From: Rhizodiscina lignyota
Lineage: Eukaryota > Ascomycota > Dothideomycetes > Aulographales > Rhizodiscinaceae
Assembly: GCA_010015805.1 (NCBI GenBank)
Contig: ML978134.1
Span: forward strand, 186,001 to 250,000
Direction of reading: 5' to 3'
DNA length: 64,000 nt
The notes under the pieces: generated by a model
Told to the model about the DNA's origin: nothing
The model's database searches: none
Seen by the model: the letters and a program-made list of their open reading frames with translations, nothing else
Translations under genes and position numbers: made by a program
Shown: positions 22,040 to 32,736 of the stretch, one piece after another
How positions within the stretch are numbered: position 1 is the stretch's first letter
Layout of the letters: each line of letters starts with the position of its first letter

Positions 22040-23026
22040 TTATTCCGACAGCTTTTCTTTCAATATCTCCTCCGTCCAGATCCAAAACTTCTTTCCAAGC
22101 TCATCATCAAGCGCACCGGGGTTGACCTCATTCATGGCTCGCTTCGCTACCGCAACAAGATATTCTCCCTTAATGCCCAGCTCTTTAACCTTCGGACTGG
22201 TTGCCAGATAAAGTTGAGTCAATGCGCCAACAGACGCAGACTGACCGAGGATTCTTTCAGCGAAACGGATCAAGTAGCCTTGGATGCCAGCTTCGTATGA
22301 TGCAACGCTGCGGTTCAGGCCCGTATTCACCTGACCCGGGTGGCAGCAGTTAACGTACACGCCTGGACTAACGCGCGTCTGGAGAGTCCGAGTAAAGAGC
22401 ACTTGAGCGAACTTTGAGTGAGCATATCGCTTCATCCAAGTGTTGTTCTCCTCGAGCTTGGGATCGTTGATTTTCTCGAGATCGAAATGGGCTTTGCCGT
22501 GTGTCTGGGCATATGAGGTAACATTGACGATGCGTGCGCGCTGAGATACAATTGGGAGCAGAGTTGTTGTCCAGATGAAGTGACTCAGGTAGTTGATCGC
22601 GAAATGAGACTCTATTCCATCCTTTGTGAGTTTGAATTCATTATCCAGAACACCGGCGTTATTGACCAGAATGTCGACTTTCGTCTCGATAGTCAAAAAT
22701 TGCTGGGCAGATTTCTTCACTTCCTTCAGGTCGTCTAACGGTAATGCGATCGGCACAATATCCACACCAGTTACGCCTTCTTTTGCAAGATCGATTTCAA
22801 GCCTCTTTTGGGTGTCCTCAGCTTTCTCTGCAGATCTTGCCGTCACATACACCTTCGCCGCTTTGCGCGCAAGCTGAAGCGCCGTTTCATAGCCCAAGCC
22901 TACATTGGCCCCTAGCACAACCGCTGTCTTTCCATGAAGGTCAGGAATTTGGGAGGCATCCTGCCAATTAGGATTTGGATAGAGCCGAGCGAACGGAGGA
23001 GCAATCCAATTGAACCAATCGAACAT
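22040..23026 (-). CDS. short-chain dehydrogenase/reductase, retinol-dehydrogenase-like
   Basis: An uninterrupted frame of 328 residues. The cofactor loop is VVLGANVGLGYETA (TGxxxGxG variant) near residue 37. VDILVNNAG is the NNAG motif, IVNVTSYA holds the probable catalytic Ser, and RYAHSKFAQ is the YxxxK pair. The order and size fit the classical/extended retinol dehydrogenase-like SDRs of fungi, which use NADP(H) on aldehydes, ketones or alcohols. The N-terminus MFDWFNWIAPPFARLYP is aromatic and could associate with membranes. It lies 0.6 kb from the alpha-glucosidase gene on the same strand, without evident functional connection. The substrate is unknown. Confidence 0.88.
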   Translation of the reverse strand: MFDWFNWIAPPFARLYPNPNWQDASQIPDLHGKTAVVLGANVGLGYETALQLARKAAKVYVTARSAEKAEDTQKRLEIDLAKEGVTGVDIVPIALPLDDLKEVKKSAQQFLTIETKVDILVNNAGVLDNEFKLTKDGIESHFAINYLSHFIWTTTLLPIVSQRARIVNVTSYAQTHGKAHFDLEKINDPKLEENNTWMKRYAHSKFAQVLFTRTLQTRVSPGVYVNCCHPGQVNTGLNRSVASYEAGIQGYLIRFAERILGQSASVGALTQLYLATSPKVKELGIKGEYLVAVAKRAMNEVNPGALDDELGKKFWIWTEEILKEKLSE

Positions 23027-23651
23027 TAGGGAAGAGTGTTGGCAGGTATCGCATTTGGCCTCAACCTGATGTCAGAGGGGCCGTACATAAAGAATCGCGT
23101 TTTTGAAACAGAGGAGCCTCGGACCAAAAAAGGCGTGCGAGTAAAGTGCACAGAGGGCGACAGATGCATGCGCATCCACATTGCACGGAACCAAGCTTCC
23201 GCACGCCACGAAATATTTCAAACGTTGGCCAATTCGGGTGAACGCAGGCTGTGAAAATACGTTATTGGTTAAGCTTGACAAAGATTCCTATTAATTAGAG
23301 GATGAATAATCAGATTTGCAAGAAATTGCGATGGGACTATTACAGATAAGGATACGACCAATCTCCAGATCAGGGATGGTCAAGGGAAGGGTTTCCGGTC
23401 CCCACAGCTCATTTCCGTGAGCTTTCGGGCGTTAACGACTTTCTATAATTATTGTACATTTCCCCACCGTCATTCTTGTGAAAACATGTATGATTTTATC
23501 ATGAAGTCCCGTCTCAATAACAATACAAAAGTATGTATAATTAGGCCTGCACGTCAAGTCCACCACCATAACGAGGGAAGCCTATCTCGAGAGGCGCCAC
23601 AATATTAGGACATCATCTACTCAAGCCGTCTTTTCGGAGAAAGCATTACAT
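23027..23651. other. intergenic region
   Basis: About 0.6 kb between two minus-strand genes. It is AT-rich near 23415-23530 and has no supported gene. Confidence 0.4.
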
Positions 23652-25411
23652 TCATGCCATCAAATATACTCGTCCTTCGTAAGGAAGTAATGACTCAGCT
23701 TTTGGCTCCTCCGCTGTGTTCATCAGCAGCTTCGAATTCTCGGGACTGGCGCCTGCTTGCTTCTGTCCGGTGAAGTTCAATACAACGAAGGCCTTGCTGG
23801 CTCTGTACTCCTTTGTGAACGAAAAAAGATTCTCATTTGCAGCATCCAGAAGCTCGAAATCCCCGTATACGAACAAGTCTGAATACTCTTTCCGGAGACG
23901 TAATAACTTCTTCCAGAACGAAAGCACAGAGCCTTTGTCCTGTTGCTGTTGCTGGGCGTTGCAGACAGTGTAGTCGTCATTGACGCGCATCCACGGCTTG
24001 CATGATGAGAAGCCTGCGTACTTGTGGCTGTTCCATTGCATCGGGGTCCTTGCATGATCGCGAGCCAAGTGCTGCAGAGCTGCCTTTGCAGAGGCCAGGG
24101 ACTTTGGATCCCCGCCGCTGCGATCGTTGACCATTTTGTAGTAATTGGACGAGTCGACATCTTTGTATTCATCCATTGACCATTCGAGCGGAGCATTAAT
24201 CATTCCTAGCTCTTGCCCTTGATACACGAACAACGTGCCAGAAAGCGTTGCGAGCATCAACGCTAGCATCTTGCCGCTTGCAACACGATGCTCCGGAGCA
24301 TCCGACGCAAATCGGGATATCGAACGTGCCTGGTCATGATTTTCGAGGAAAGCTGTCGTCCAGGCATCGGTACCCTTGATCAAGGTCTGTGTGCCCGCGA
24401 TAGCCGCTTTCAAAGTCGGCAATTTCCAAGCAAACGGCGTGGTCTGGAATTTATGTGGTCCCATTCCAACATCTACAACGTCGAATTGGAACACCATGTT
24501 CAATTGCTTTTGCTTTGCACTAACATACTTTAGCACACCCTCGGCAGTATGGGTATTCGGGCATTCGCCGACAGTCATGGCGTCGTATTTGGCGAGAACG
24601 GCGTTCATCTCGGAAAGAAACTCTTGCATTCGTGGGCCATTGCAGTATTGATAGCCTGCGAATTGCCATTCCGCATCCGGATCTGTGACTGGGGCATCAG
24701 GCATGATGAGGCCCTTGCTGCAAAACAATTAGTCACTGGGCGGGTGTTTAGTGGCCAACGGATGCCTTACCTGTACATATTGACCGTATCTACTCGGAAA
24801 CCGTCGATACCTTTACGGAGCCAGAACTCCATAGCGCTATCATAAATAGCCTTGCGAACCTCTTCGTTCTCCCAGTTGAGATCTGGCTGTTCCGGACAAA
24901 ATAGGTGCAGGTAATATTCTTGCGTCGCTTCATCCCACTGCCATGCGCTACCCTCAAAGTTGCTGCGCCAGTTGTTTGGAGGCTTTCGCACACCGTTGAC
25001 ATACTTTGCAGGCCTCCAGATATACCAATCTCGCTTTGGACTCTCCTTGGACATACGAGACTCCTTGAACCATTTGTGCTGATCCGAGGTGTGGTTCACA
25101 ACAAGGTCCAGAATTATATGCATGTCTCGCTTATGGCATTCATGGATTAGAGACTCCATGTCAGACACAGTACCGTATGGCGGGTAGACAGCTTCATAAT
25201 CGGAGATGTCGTAGCCCATGTCCACTTGAGGAGAGTCGTACATGGGACAGATCCAAACGATGTCGACTCCGATAGACCTGATGTAGTCAAGCTCCGAGAT
25301 GATGCCAGGAATGTCTCCGATTCCATCGTCATTTGAGTCTTTGAAGCTAGCTGGATAGATCTGATACACAACCCCTTCTTTCCACCATTTTCGCTCTTCG
25401 GTGATCGTCAT
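23652..25411 (-). CDS. GH13 alpha-glucosidase, maltase type
   Basis: Exon 1 (25411-24771) and exon 2 (24717-23652) around a 53-nt intron give 568 residues, the normal size for fungal intracellular alpha-glucosidases. Conserved regions are in order: DLVVNHTSD (Asp102), GFRVDTVN (nucleophile Asp208), MTVGECPN (acid/base Glu265) and LENHDQ (Asp341). The splice restores [13 protein letters not shown]. The residue after the nucleophile is Thr209. In yeast, Thr at this place marks maltases and Val marks isomaltases, so alpha-1,4 preference is likely. No signal peptide is seen, which fits hydrolysis of imported maltose in the cytosol. It is divergent from a MAL-type permease across 828 bp. A polyglutamine-like run (QQQQQ) occurs in a C-terminal loop. 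Confidence 0.93.
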
Positions 25412-26239
25412 CGCGGAGGTTGATGCCCGGAGGGGCTCTCTGAGAAGAGGATCGAAAGCGTCGGTGTATCAAGGAATCACGAAGAGTAATGGAAGCTGAA
25501 GAGAGATTGTGACTGAATATAGAGATGGGAGACTTAACTACATCGTGGCGAGCAGGAGCTACCTATATGCCTCACTCCTTCCCCAGGTGTGAGGGAGGCG
25601 AGTCAAGATCCCATCGCTTGCCCACTTCCATGAAGATCTACAAATGTGAAAAACATGGAAATTCATCTTCCTCTACACCCTGCGGAGAGCAACAAGCCGT
25701 ATGTCCACAATTCGAAAAGTGTCCGCAACATCGCCGTCTGGATACATTGGCATAATGTCGGTCCGACAGAAGAGTGATGGAAGGAAATAACCCCAGAGCA
25801 GGCAGGGCCACTCTGATTGAATTGAAGTCGGCCCGAGAATGCCCACCCCATCCCGTTCCACTTTCCGTCCCGTGTCGTTGACACATGGACCTCACGTGCA
25901 GCTCAACCGTCTAACCTCCAGCGATTTTGACAACTCGGTCCGGTATAATAATCTCATACGACTGGATTAGAGTCGGATCGACTTCATCTCGTCCCGCTGC
26001 CGTGCTCAATCTGGGGAAGCATGGCATGAAGCACAGACCGTCATTCCCAAAGATTCACTCCTCCACCATATTCTTCTCTACTTCGTGTTCATGGCCATTC
26101 TTCATGTATAAGTATAAGGTTTCAGCCTCGCCATGTAAGTGCTATCAGCATCAGGATCTGAAGCCTCATCCGCTCAGGACAAGATCTCGTCTCCGTTTCT
26201 GTATTTTTTAAAGTCAATTGAGGCCTCCCTCTCGCCACA
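25412..26239. promoter_or_regulatory. divergent promoter of the maltose-use pair with CTGGGG sites
   Basis: This 828-bp region separates the alpha-glucosidase and permease start codons. Three CTGGGG hexamers fit the CreA/Mig1 consensus SYGGRG: 25581-25586 and 25791-25796 on the minus strand, 26011-26016 on the plus strand. A TATAAG element at about 26108 lies upstream of the permease. Carbon catabolite repression is a reasonable inference, though six-base sites occur often by chance. Confidence 0.45.
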
Positions 26240-27987
26240 ATGGATCAACACCGGGAGCACAATGCCTTAGAGGTTCATTTGGACGAAGAGAAGTTTCGGC
26301 GGATGTCCGTCGCCGTGCCAAATGTCGAACACCTCACTGAAGATGCAGCTCGCGCCACTCAAGCGGAGCACTCCATGACACTATGGCAGTCGCTCAAGCT
26401 CTATCCGAAAGCCGTTGGCTGGTCGATGTTCCTCTCCCTTGCGATTATCATGGAAGGGTTTGATATTGTCCTCATCGCGAATTTAATGGCTGTTCCAGCT
26501 TTCAAGAAGCAATTCGGTCACCAGCTTTCGGACGGCTCTTACGAATTGACTGCAACATGGCAAAGCGCATTGACGAACGGAGCCTACGTTGGCGAAATTC
26601 TAGGCCTCATGATCAATGGCATCATTGCAGACAGGTTTGGGTATAAGAAGACTATGATCGGGGCACTCACGCTGGTGACAGGCCTTATATTCATCGTCTT
26701 TTTCACTCAGTCTGTGCAGCAACTCCTTGCCGGCCTCATTCTTTTGGGTATCCCTTGGGGGGTCTTCCAAACTCTCACAACGACCTACGCGGCTGAAGTC
26801 TGCCCTGTCCATCTCCGAGCATATCTGACCACTTATGTCAACCTGTGCTGGGTCATCGGTCAGTTCCTGGCTTCAGGTGTCCTGAAAGGAGTATCGTTGA
26901 GGGACGACGAGTGGGCGTACAGGTAAGATTACTCACCGTATTTTCCCTTCGTCATGCACTGACTCGTATCAGAATCCCATATGCTCTTCAGTGGATTTGG
27001 CCCATTCCCCTCATTATCGGAATTGCGCTCGCCCCTGAGTCGCCTTGGTGGCTCGTCAGAAAGGACCGCATTGAAGACGCGAAGAAGCAACTTTTGCGCC
27101 TTACATCTCGCAACAACCCCACATTCAATGCCGACGAGACTATTAGCATGATGGTACACACAAATGAACTCGAGAAGGCCACGACAGAGGGTACATCCTA
27201 CACAGACTGCTTTAAGAAGACCGATCTTCGCCGTACCGAAGTCTGTGCCATGTCATGGTTCATCCAGTCGTTCTGCGGAGCGACTTTCATGGGTTATTCG
27301 ACATACTTCTACGAGCAGGCAGGCCTTGACACCTCGAACGCGTTCACTCTTTCGATGGTCCAGTATGCCCTCGGTGCGCTTGGCACCTTTGCCGCATGGT
27401 TCTTGATGTCTCGCTTCGGCCGACGAACTCTTTACGTCGGCGGACAAGTGGTCATGACGTGTCTTCTCTTGGTTATCGGTTTCTGCGGACTTGCCTCAAA
27501 GAGCAACGCCGGTGCTCAATGGGCTATTGGATCCATGCTGCTCATATTCACATTTGTTTACGACTCGACAGTTGGCCCGGTGTGCTATTCTCTCGTTGCC
27601 GAATTAGCATCTACGCGCCTTCGACAAAAAACAGTCGTCCTGGCTCGCAACCTATATAATGTTGGCAGCATCATTACTAATGTCCTCACACCACGTATGC
27701 TCAATCCGTCAGCCTGGAACTGGGGTGCGAAATCCGGGTTTTTCTGGGCAGGATGCTGCTTCCTCTGCCTGGTCTGGACATATTTCCGCCTGCCAGAGCC
27801 GAAAGGCCGCACATATGGGGAACTGGATACTTTGTTTGAGCAGAAAGTGCCTGCTCGCGAGTTTGCTTCAACCAAGGTCGATCCTTTTCTCAGCGAGTCG
27901 GCCAGATCCGATTCCATAGCTGTGGAAAAGGCGGCGGCGAAGGAGACCATCGCTCATGTCGAGAAATTGGCATCGAACGCCTCGTAA
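26240..27987 (+). CDS. MFS alpha-glucoside (maltose-type) permease
   Basis: Exon 1 (26240-26922) and exon 2 (26973-27987) around a 50-nt intron give 565 residues. Sugar-porter signatures include MEGFDIVLIANLMAVPAF (first helix, typical of yeast MAL/AGT permeases), IADRFGYKK, APESPWWLVRK (PESPR variant in the sixth-helix loop) and FLMSRFGRRTLYVGG. The splice restores EWAYRIPYALQWIWP. Twelve hydrophobic segments can be followed. It should be a plasma-membrane proton symporter for maltose or related alpha-glucosides. The partner is the divergent maltase-type GH13 enzyme. The pairing and the shared promoter strongly support a maltose-use module. Confidence 0.92.
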
Positions 27988-28631
27988 TATCGAGATGGAG
28001 CTTGTTTGGATCATATGCAGTATATGTGTGTTTGTGTGTGTCCGAATACTTGTAAATACGTGCGGTTGAGACCTGTATACAACTGGTTCTTTTTTCCCTC
28101 TTTACTTTTCAGTGGGCTCACTCAACTTGGAAATAACCGAAATTCTCCTGCGAATCTCAACAGCCCTAACAGACAAGAACCTCGAGCGTGATAACGTGTA
28201 TGATTAGCATCTTTATTATTCCTCAAAGGGATAGTAATTCGTGCTAAGCTCAACATGCACCTGCCACCGGCAGTCGGCGTCAGCACAGGCACGCAGGCAT
28301 CCCACTTTTCCTCCGGCTCGTGCAGCACCTCGTCTCTTCCGCAAGAGCCATTGGCTCCGGTGAGACTCTGCATCCACGCACGGCGACAAATCCCCTGCCT
28401 GATAGTAATTATATCTGGCTGTGCGCAGCCCTACAACACTAGGCATAGACTTTACGCCGGCCACATTCACCTCAGCTGTAGTCGAGGTAGCCGTTATGTA
28501 TACAGCCTCGAGGCCGCTCCATCCGGCCTTCATCTCAGCAGTTTCGACGGCATCACCGTTCATCGTACTGCGATAACCGACCGCCGACTAGTTCTCCACC
28601 GCCAGGCTCGCACGCATCTCACACTCTCAAG
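27988..28631. other. intergenic region
   Basis: About 0.6 kb between the permease and the hemerythrin-like gene. A short GT-rich run (28020-28042) lies downstream of the permease stop. No gene recognised. Confidence 0.4.
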
Positions 28632-29555
28632 ATGACGACCAACTCACCGACAGAGAAACCATGGGCCGACACACCCCTCGCAATGATACCGACCCCTGTT
28701 TTCGTAACCAAGAAGGTCCGTGTCTGTCTGTTCCTAAGTGACGATGAGCTGTCGAGCTTAATGTTTCCGTGTTAGCACGACATGTTCACGAGTGGTGCGA
28801 GCCACATGTGCATGGTGCACAACTCTATCTTGCGGGGATACAATTCCATCTATCATCAGGCGCCACACGTTGCGGAAGCTGATAAGGCCGACTTCATCGG
28901 TTACTGCTTGACGTGGCATAAATTCTTAAAATCTCATGCCGACAATGAAGATACCAGCCTCTTCGTTGAGATGGAGAAGCTTTTGGAGGATGGGGCAATC
29001 TTCGAGGAGTCGCACAAGGAGCATGGTATGGTCGAGACTGTCAGATGGCTGCCTCGGGGCAAGAGCTAACAGATTTCTCCTGTGAGCTTAGATGCGTTCA
29101 TGCCCGGTATAGCCAAGTTTCAGGAATACCTCTCCAGTCTCGGGTCGCCCGGCGAGTTTTCCGGAGTCAAACTTCTGGAGATCATGACGGCCTTTCAGGA
29201 GCCCTTTGAAATCCATATGAGATCTGAGATCACGACCATCGCTAACCTAGCAGGCCACGAACGGGCGCCGGTGGTAGGGAGTGCAAAGGAGAAGAGTACT
29301 CAATCAACATTTGACGCGCGCGAAGGGAAGAAGCTGCTCATGTCCGGAGCGACAGACGTCATGCCATTCTTTTTGTTTAATTTCGACAGCTCGTACGAGG
29401 ATGGCTTGTGGGCGAACTGGCCTCCAATCCCTGCGCCGGTGAGATGGGGTCTAATAAACGTTGCCAAGTTCTGGCATCCAGGATGGTGGAAGTTCGCGAG
29501 TTGTGATGCTGCAAGACGGACGATTCCCTTGTATGCGGTTCCAGATTCGAAATAA
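28632..29555 (+). CDS. hemerythrin-like HHE-domain protein
   Basis: Three exons (28632-28715, 28776-29025, 29092-29555) with introns of 60 and 66 nt give 265 residues. Metal-ligand-like residues occur in helical order: MCMVHNSILRGYNSIY, HKFLKSHADNEDTSLF, EESHKEHDAF (formed across intron 2) and FEIHMRSEITTI. This matches the hemerythrin HHE fold, a four-helix bundle that binds a di-iron centre. The C-terminal third, with PFFLFNFDSSYEDGLW and RWGLINVAKFWHPGWWKFA, is typical of fungal members. Fungal roles (oxygen, iron or nitric-oxide handling) are mostly unproven. No secretion signal is visible. Confidence 0.88.
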
Positions 29556-30452
29556 GACGAAGCAATTTGCAGAGTCAAGAGAACGAGAGAAAAATCGTGT
29601 CGGTTCGGCGCGTTGTTTGTAATATGCAGATATAGAATAATGGAGGCTTGTGGCTAGGTGCGATGCTAAGTATTTCCGGATCCACCATCGCAGTCTTATA
29701 GAGTAAAAATCTAAGTCTTTTCTATCATGAATATTTGATGAAGATGCCAGTCTATTCTGAAATGCCGATATTCAATATGACAATACTGACTCGTGCACGG
29801 GGTATTTCCGCGAGTGCGGAGGCTGCCCCACATTGTGGGTGGTGGAGTGCAGGTTTCGGTCGAGCATATTCTTCTTTTGACGTCGTCGTCCATTTGATTT
29901 GACTTGTGCACCGTCTTCCAGCCCAGCCAGACAGTCGTGTCATATAATAGGCTCAGTGATTCTTTATCGCAGCTCGGTATCAGCTCGGACGTATCTCAAA
30001 TTCTGGCCTCGCGAAGCCAAGCTGCCAACGCCATCCTCCCACTCGACCTGCCACATTTATCCATGGCGCACTCATCAAGCCACAACCAGCCGTCTTGTTA
30101 TCAGCATCTGTCACATCATCGTCACGCTGAACCACCAAACCTCTCCTCGGACTCGATGCCGCTACCCCAGATGCGATGATCGCATCGGCTGGGCCCGCGT
30201 AGCGACGTTCCCCATGTATCTTCAAAGTAGCCTTGACGCTGATTCGTCAATTTGCCCCATTATGTCAAGCTTATCGTTCATCGCTGGGCTGTTATCGTGT
30301 GCGTTTTGGCGGCTTCCTTGCTTCATTCAGAAAATAAAAGTGGGCCACATCACGAACATCGTGATGTAAAAACTGTCAATTGTCCCGCTCGCAAGTGCTT
30401 TTGTTGCCTTTGGTCTCATCCTCGAATTCTCCGTCATCTTTACAAGCTGAAA
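29556..30452. other. intergenic region, upstream of the NCS1 permease
   Basis: About 0.9 kb. Short frames only; no domain, repeat or RNA recognised. Confidence 0.4.
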
Positions 30453-32317
30453 ATGCGATTTCGTCTCGAGCGGCCGCACCTCAAGGTCCAGCAACCAAAA
30501 TCTGCATTTTCCTCCGGGAACGCGCGATGGACGAATAAAGACTTGGACCCAGTCCCAAAGGACGAAAGGAAATGGGGTGTTATCTCACTAGTCGCCTACT
30601 GGATCAGTGATGCGTTTAAGTGAGTTTTTTATAACAGATCCATAAAAGGACATCAAAGTTGACGGCTATACAGTGCTGCGACATGGCAATTCGCTAGGTG
30701 TGTACAATGTCTCCTAAGTCTCTAGTGATGGTTTCCAAGCTCACTGACTTCTAAAGCTCCATCATCGCAGTCGGATTGACCTGGCGCGAATCGCTCGGCA
30801 TCGTCGCCCTCGGTTTCTTCATCATCAGTTTCGTTATTGCACTCAATGGTGCCGTTGGAGTTATCCATCATACGTCATTTCCGTAATACCCCTATTTCTA
30901 AGGCTTGAAGATCAACATTAACGTTGGAAGGGTGAACTCACGCGCCCCATGGGGCTTCTGGGGCTCGTACATCGCTATCATATCTCGCGCGATCCTCGCC
31001 ATCTTCTGGTTCGCCATCCAGACTATGAACGGCGCGAATACAGTTCGAGTGATGCTTGGCGCTATCTGGCCGTCTTTTCTCCGTTTGAAGAACACCATTC
31101 CAGAGGACCAGGGCATTACCACCAACACGATGATTAGCTTCGTGATCTTCTGGATCCTCCAATTGCCGTTCCTGTACATGCATCCGAACAATCTCCGATG
31201 GCTGTTCATGGCAAAGAGTATCATCGTTCCAATTGCATGGGTCGCGATTTTGATATGGGCTTTCGTTGCAACCGAGGGCGGCGATTTATTTGACCAGAAA
31301 GCGACCATAACAGGTAGCGCATATGCGTGGGCGTTCCTCCTAAATTTGACGTCTGTTATTGGCAATTATGCGACTCTCTCTGTTAATCAGGTAAGTTCTT
31401 AAAGCTTTGGTATCTTTGATGGATTGTCGTAAGGACGCCGATCATAGACCTGACAATCTCACCAGGCCGACTTCTCCCGCTACTCGCGTGTCAGCGTCAA
31501 ATGGCAGCTCCTCTACGTCCCGATGCTACCGATCTTCTTCACTTTCATCTCCTTCATCGGTATCGCTGCGTCCTCCGCGGGCGCTGTGCGCTACGGTACT
31601 CTTCAATGGGATCCAATGGCCCTCATTGCAAACTGGTCCTCTCGCGCTTGCCGATTCTTCGCCGCATTCTCTTTCGCACTCGCCGCGCTAGGCGTTAACA
31701 TCAGCGCGAACTCCCTGTCCGCAGCAAATGACCTCAGTGCGTTGTTCCCGCAGTACGTGAACATCCGCCGCGGGCAGCTTCTCTGCGCCATCATCGCCTG
31801 GGCGCTGGTGCCGTGGAAGATCCTGGAGTCAGCAGGCAGCTTCCTGAACTTCATGAGCGCGTACGCGATATTCCTCGGCCCCATTGCGGCGATCATGGTG
31901 TGCGACTTCTGGGTCATCCACCGGATGAAGTACGATACGCTTGCGCTTTTCCAGCCGTGGGGAATATACCGCTACACTGCTGGCGTGAACTGGCGTGCGG
32001 TCGTTGCATTCCTTGTTGGCGTTGCCCCGAGTATGCCTGGTTTTATTAACAGCATCAATTCGAATATTAAAGTCGGCGTGGGCGTGCATCCCTACCAATT
32101 TGGCTGGCTTTTGGGGTTCGTCGGAACCTTTTTTGTGTATTGGTTGCTGGAGACCATCTTCCCGCCACATGAGACATTCATTGAACGCGCGGTCTTGCCG
32201 GACGAGATTTATGAAGCTAGTGGTTATAATAATGAGATTGAGGGCGTCCCAGTAGTGGAGTACGAAACCGGCGGAGACAAGAGCAAGTTCAAGACTTGGG
32301 CAGACCGGATACTATAA
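30453..32317 (+). CDS. NCS1 nucleobase/allantoin-type permease (Fur-like)
   Basis: Five exons (30453-30619, 30674-30697, 30757-30882, 30931-31390, 31466-32317) give 542 residues. Exon 2 is only 24 nt and encodes AATWQFA between two split codons. Signatures are WTNKDLDPVP, YWISDAFNAATWQFAS, APWGFWGSYIAII, TSVIGNYATLSVNQADFSRYS and LNFMSAYAIFLGPIAAIMVCDFWVIH. These fit the Fur branch of nucleobase-cation-symport-1 carriers, which import uracil, allantoin, uric acid or related compounds with protons or sodium. Twelve membrane segments are plausible. Specificity within uracil, allantoin and purine cannot be assigned. No nitrogen-catabolism enzyme lies nearby. The start is the first ATG in the exon-1 frame giving a family-like N-terminus. 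Confidence 0.9.
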
Positions 32318-32736
32318 TTCCGGTTCGGGCAAAAATTTGAAGATGAAATAGACACAAGATTTCATTAGATCTTGGATTGTAGCTATTAAGAGCTATTATA
32401 CTTCAAGTAAAGAGGTCGTCAATCCCTAGAAGGATTTCTATCCATAATCCCTAGTAGGACGCTTCTATCCATAGTCCCTAGTAGGACGTTTCTATCCATA
32501 TGCCCGGAGTGCAGATCAAAAACGCTCAAAATGCTATTTTTGAAATTGCGCTGTAAACGAAGCACGTGAGGACTCGCGAGTATATACAACGTATGCAAAT
32601 ATTAACAGAAGCAGTGAATAAAGAGACGCCCGTCAATGCAAAGTGCAAACAGCGCGCGTATGGACTTGTAACTCTCAAGTAAGCATCATTATTTTGGCGC
32701 TCTCAAACAGAAAGGAGAAATAACAGGATAGCAATC
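32318..32736. other. intergenic region with three short tandem repeats
   Basis: About 0.4 kb between convergent genes. It contains the 27-bp repeat listed separately; the rest is plain AT-rich sequence. Confidence 0.45.
32421..32499. repeat. three tandem copies of a ~27-bp unit
   Basis: Copies at 32421-32445, 32446-32472 and 32473-32499 share the core ATCCCTAG(A/T)AGGA then TTCTATCCAT. The first copy is two bases shorter. The repeats lie just downstream of the NCS1 permease stop. Confidence 0.8.
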
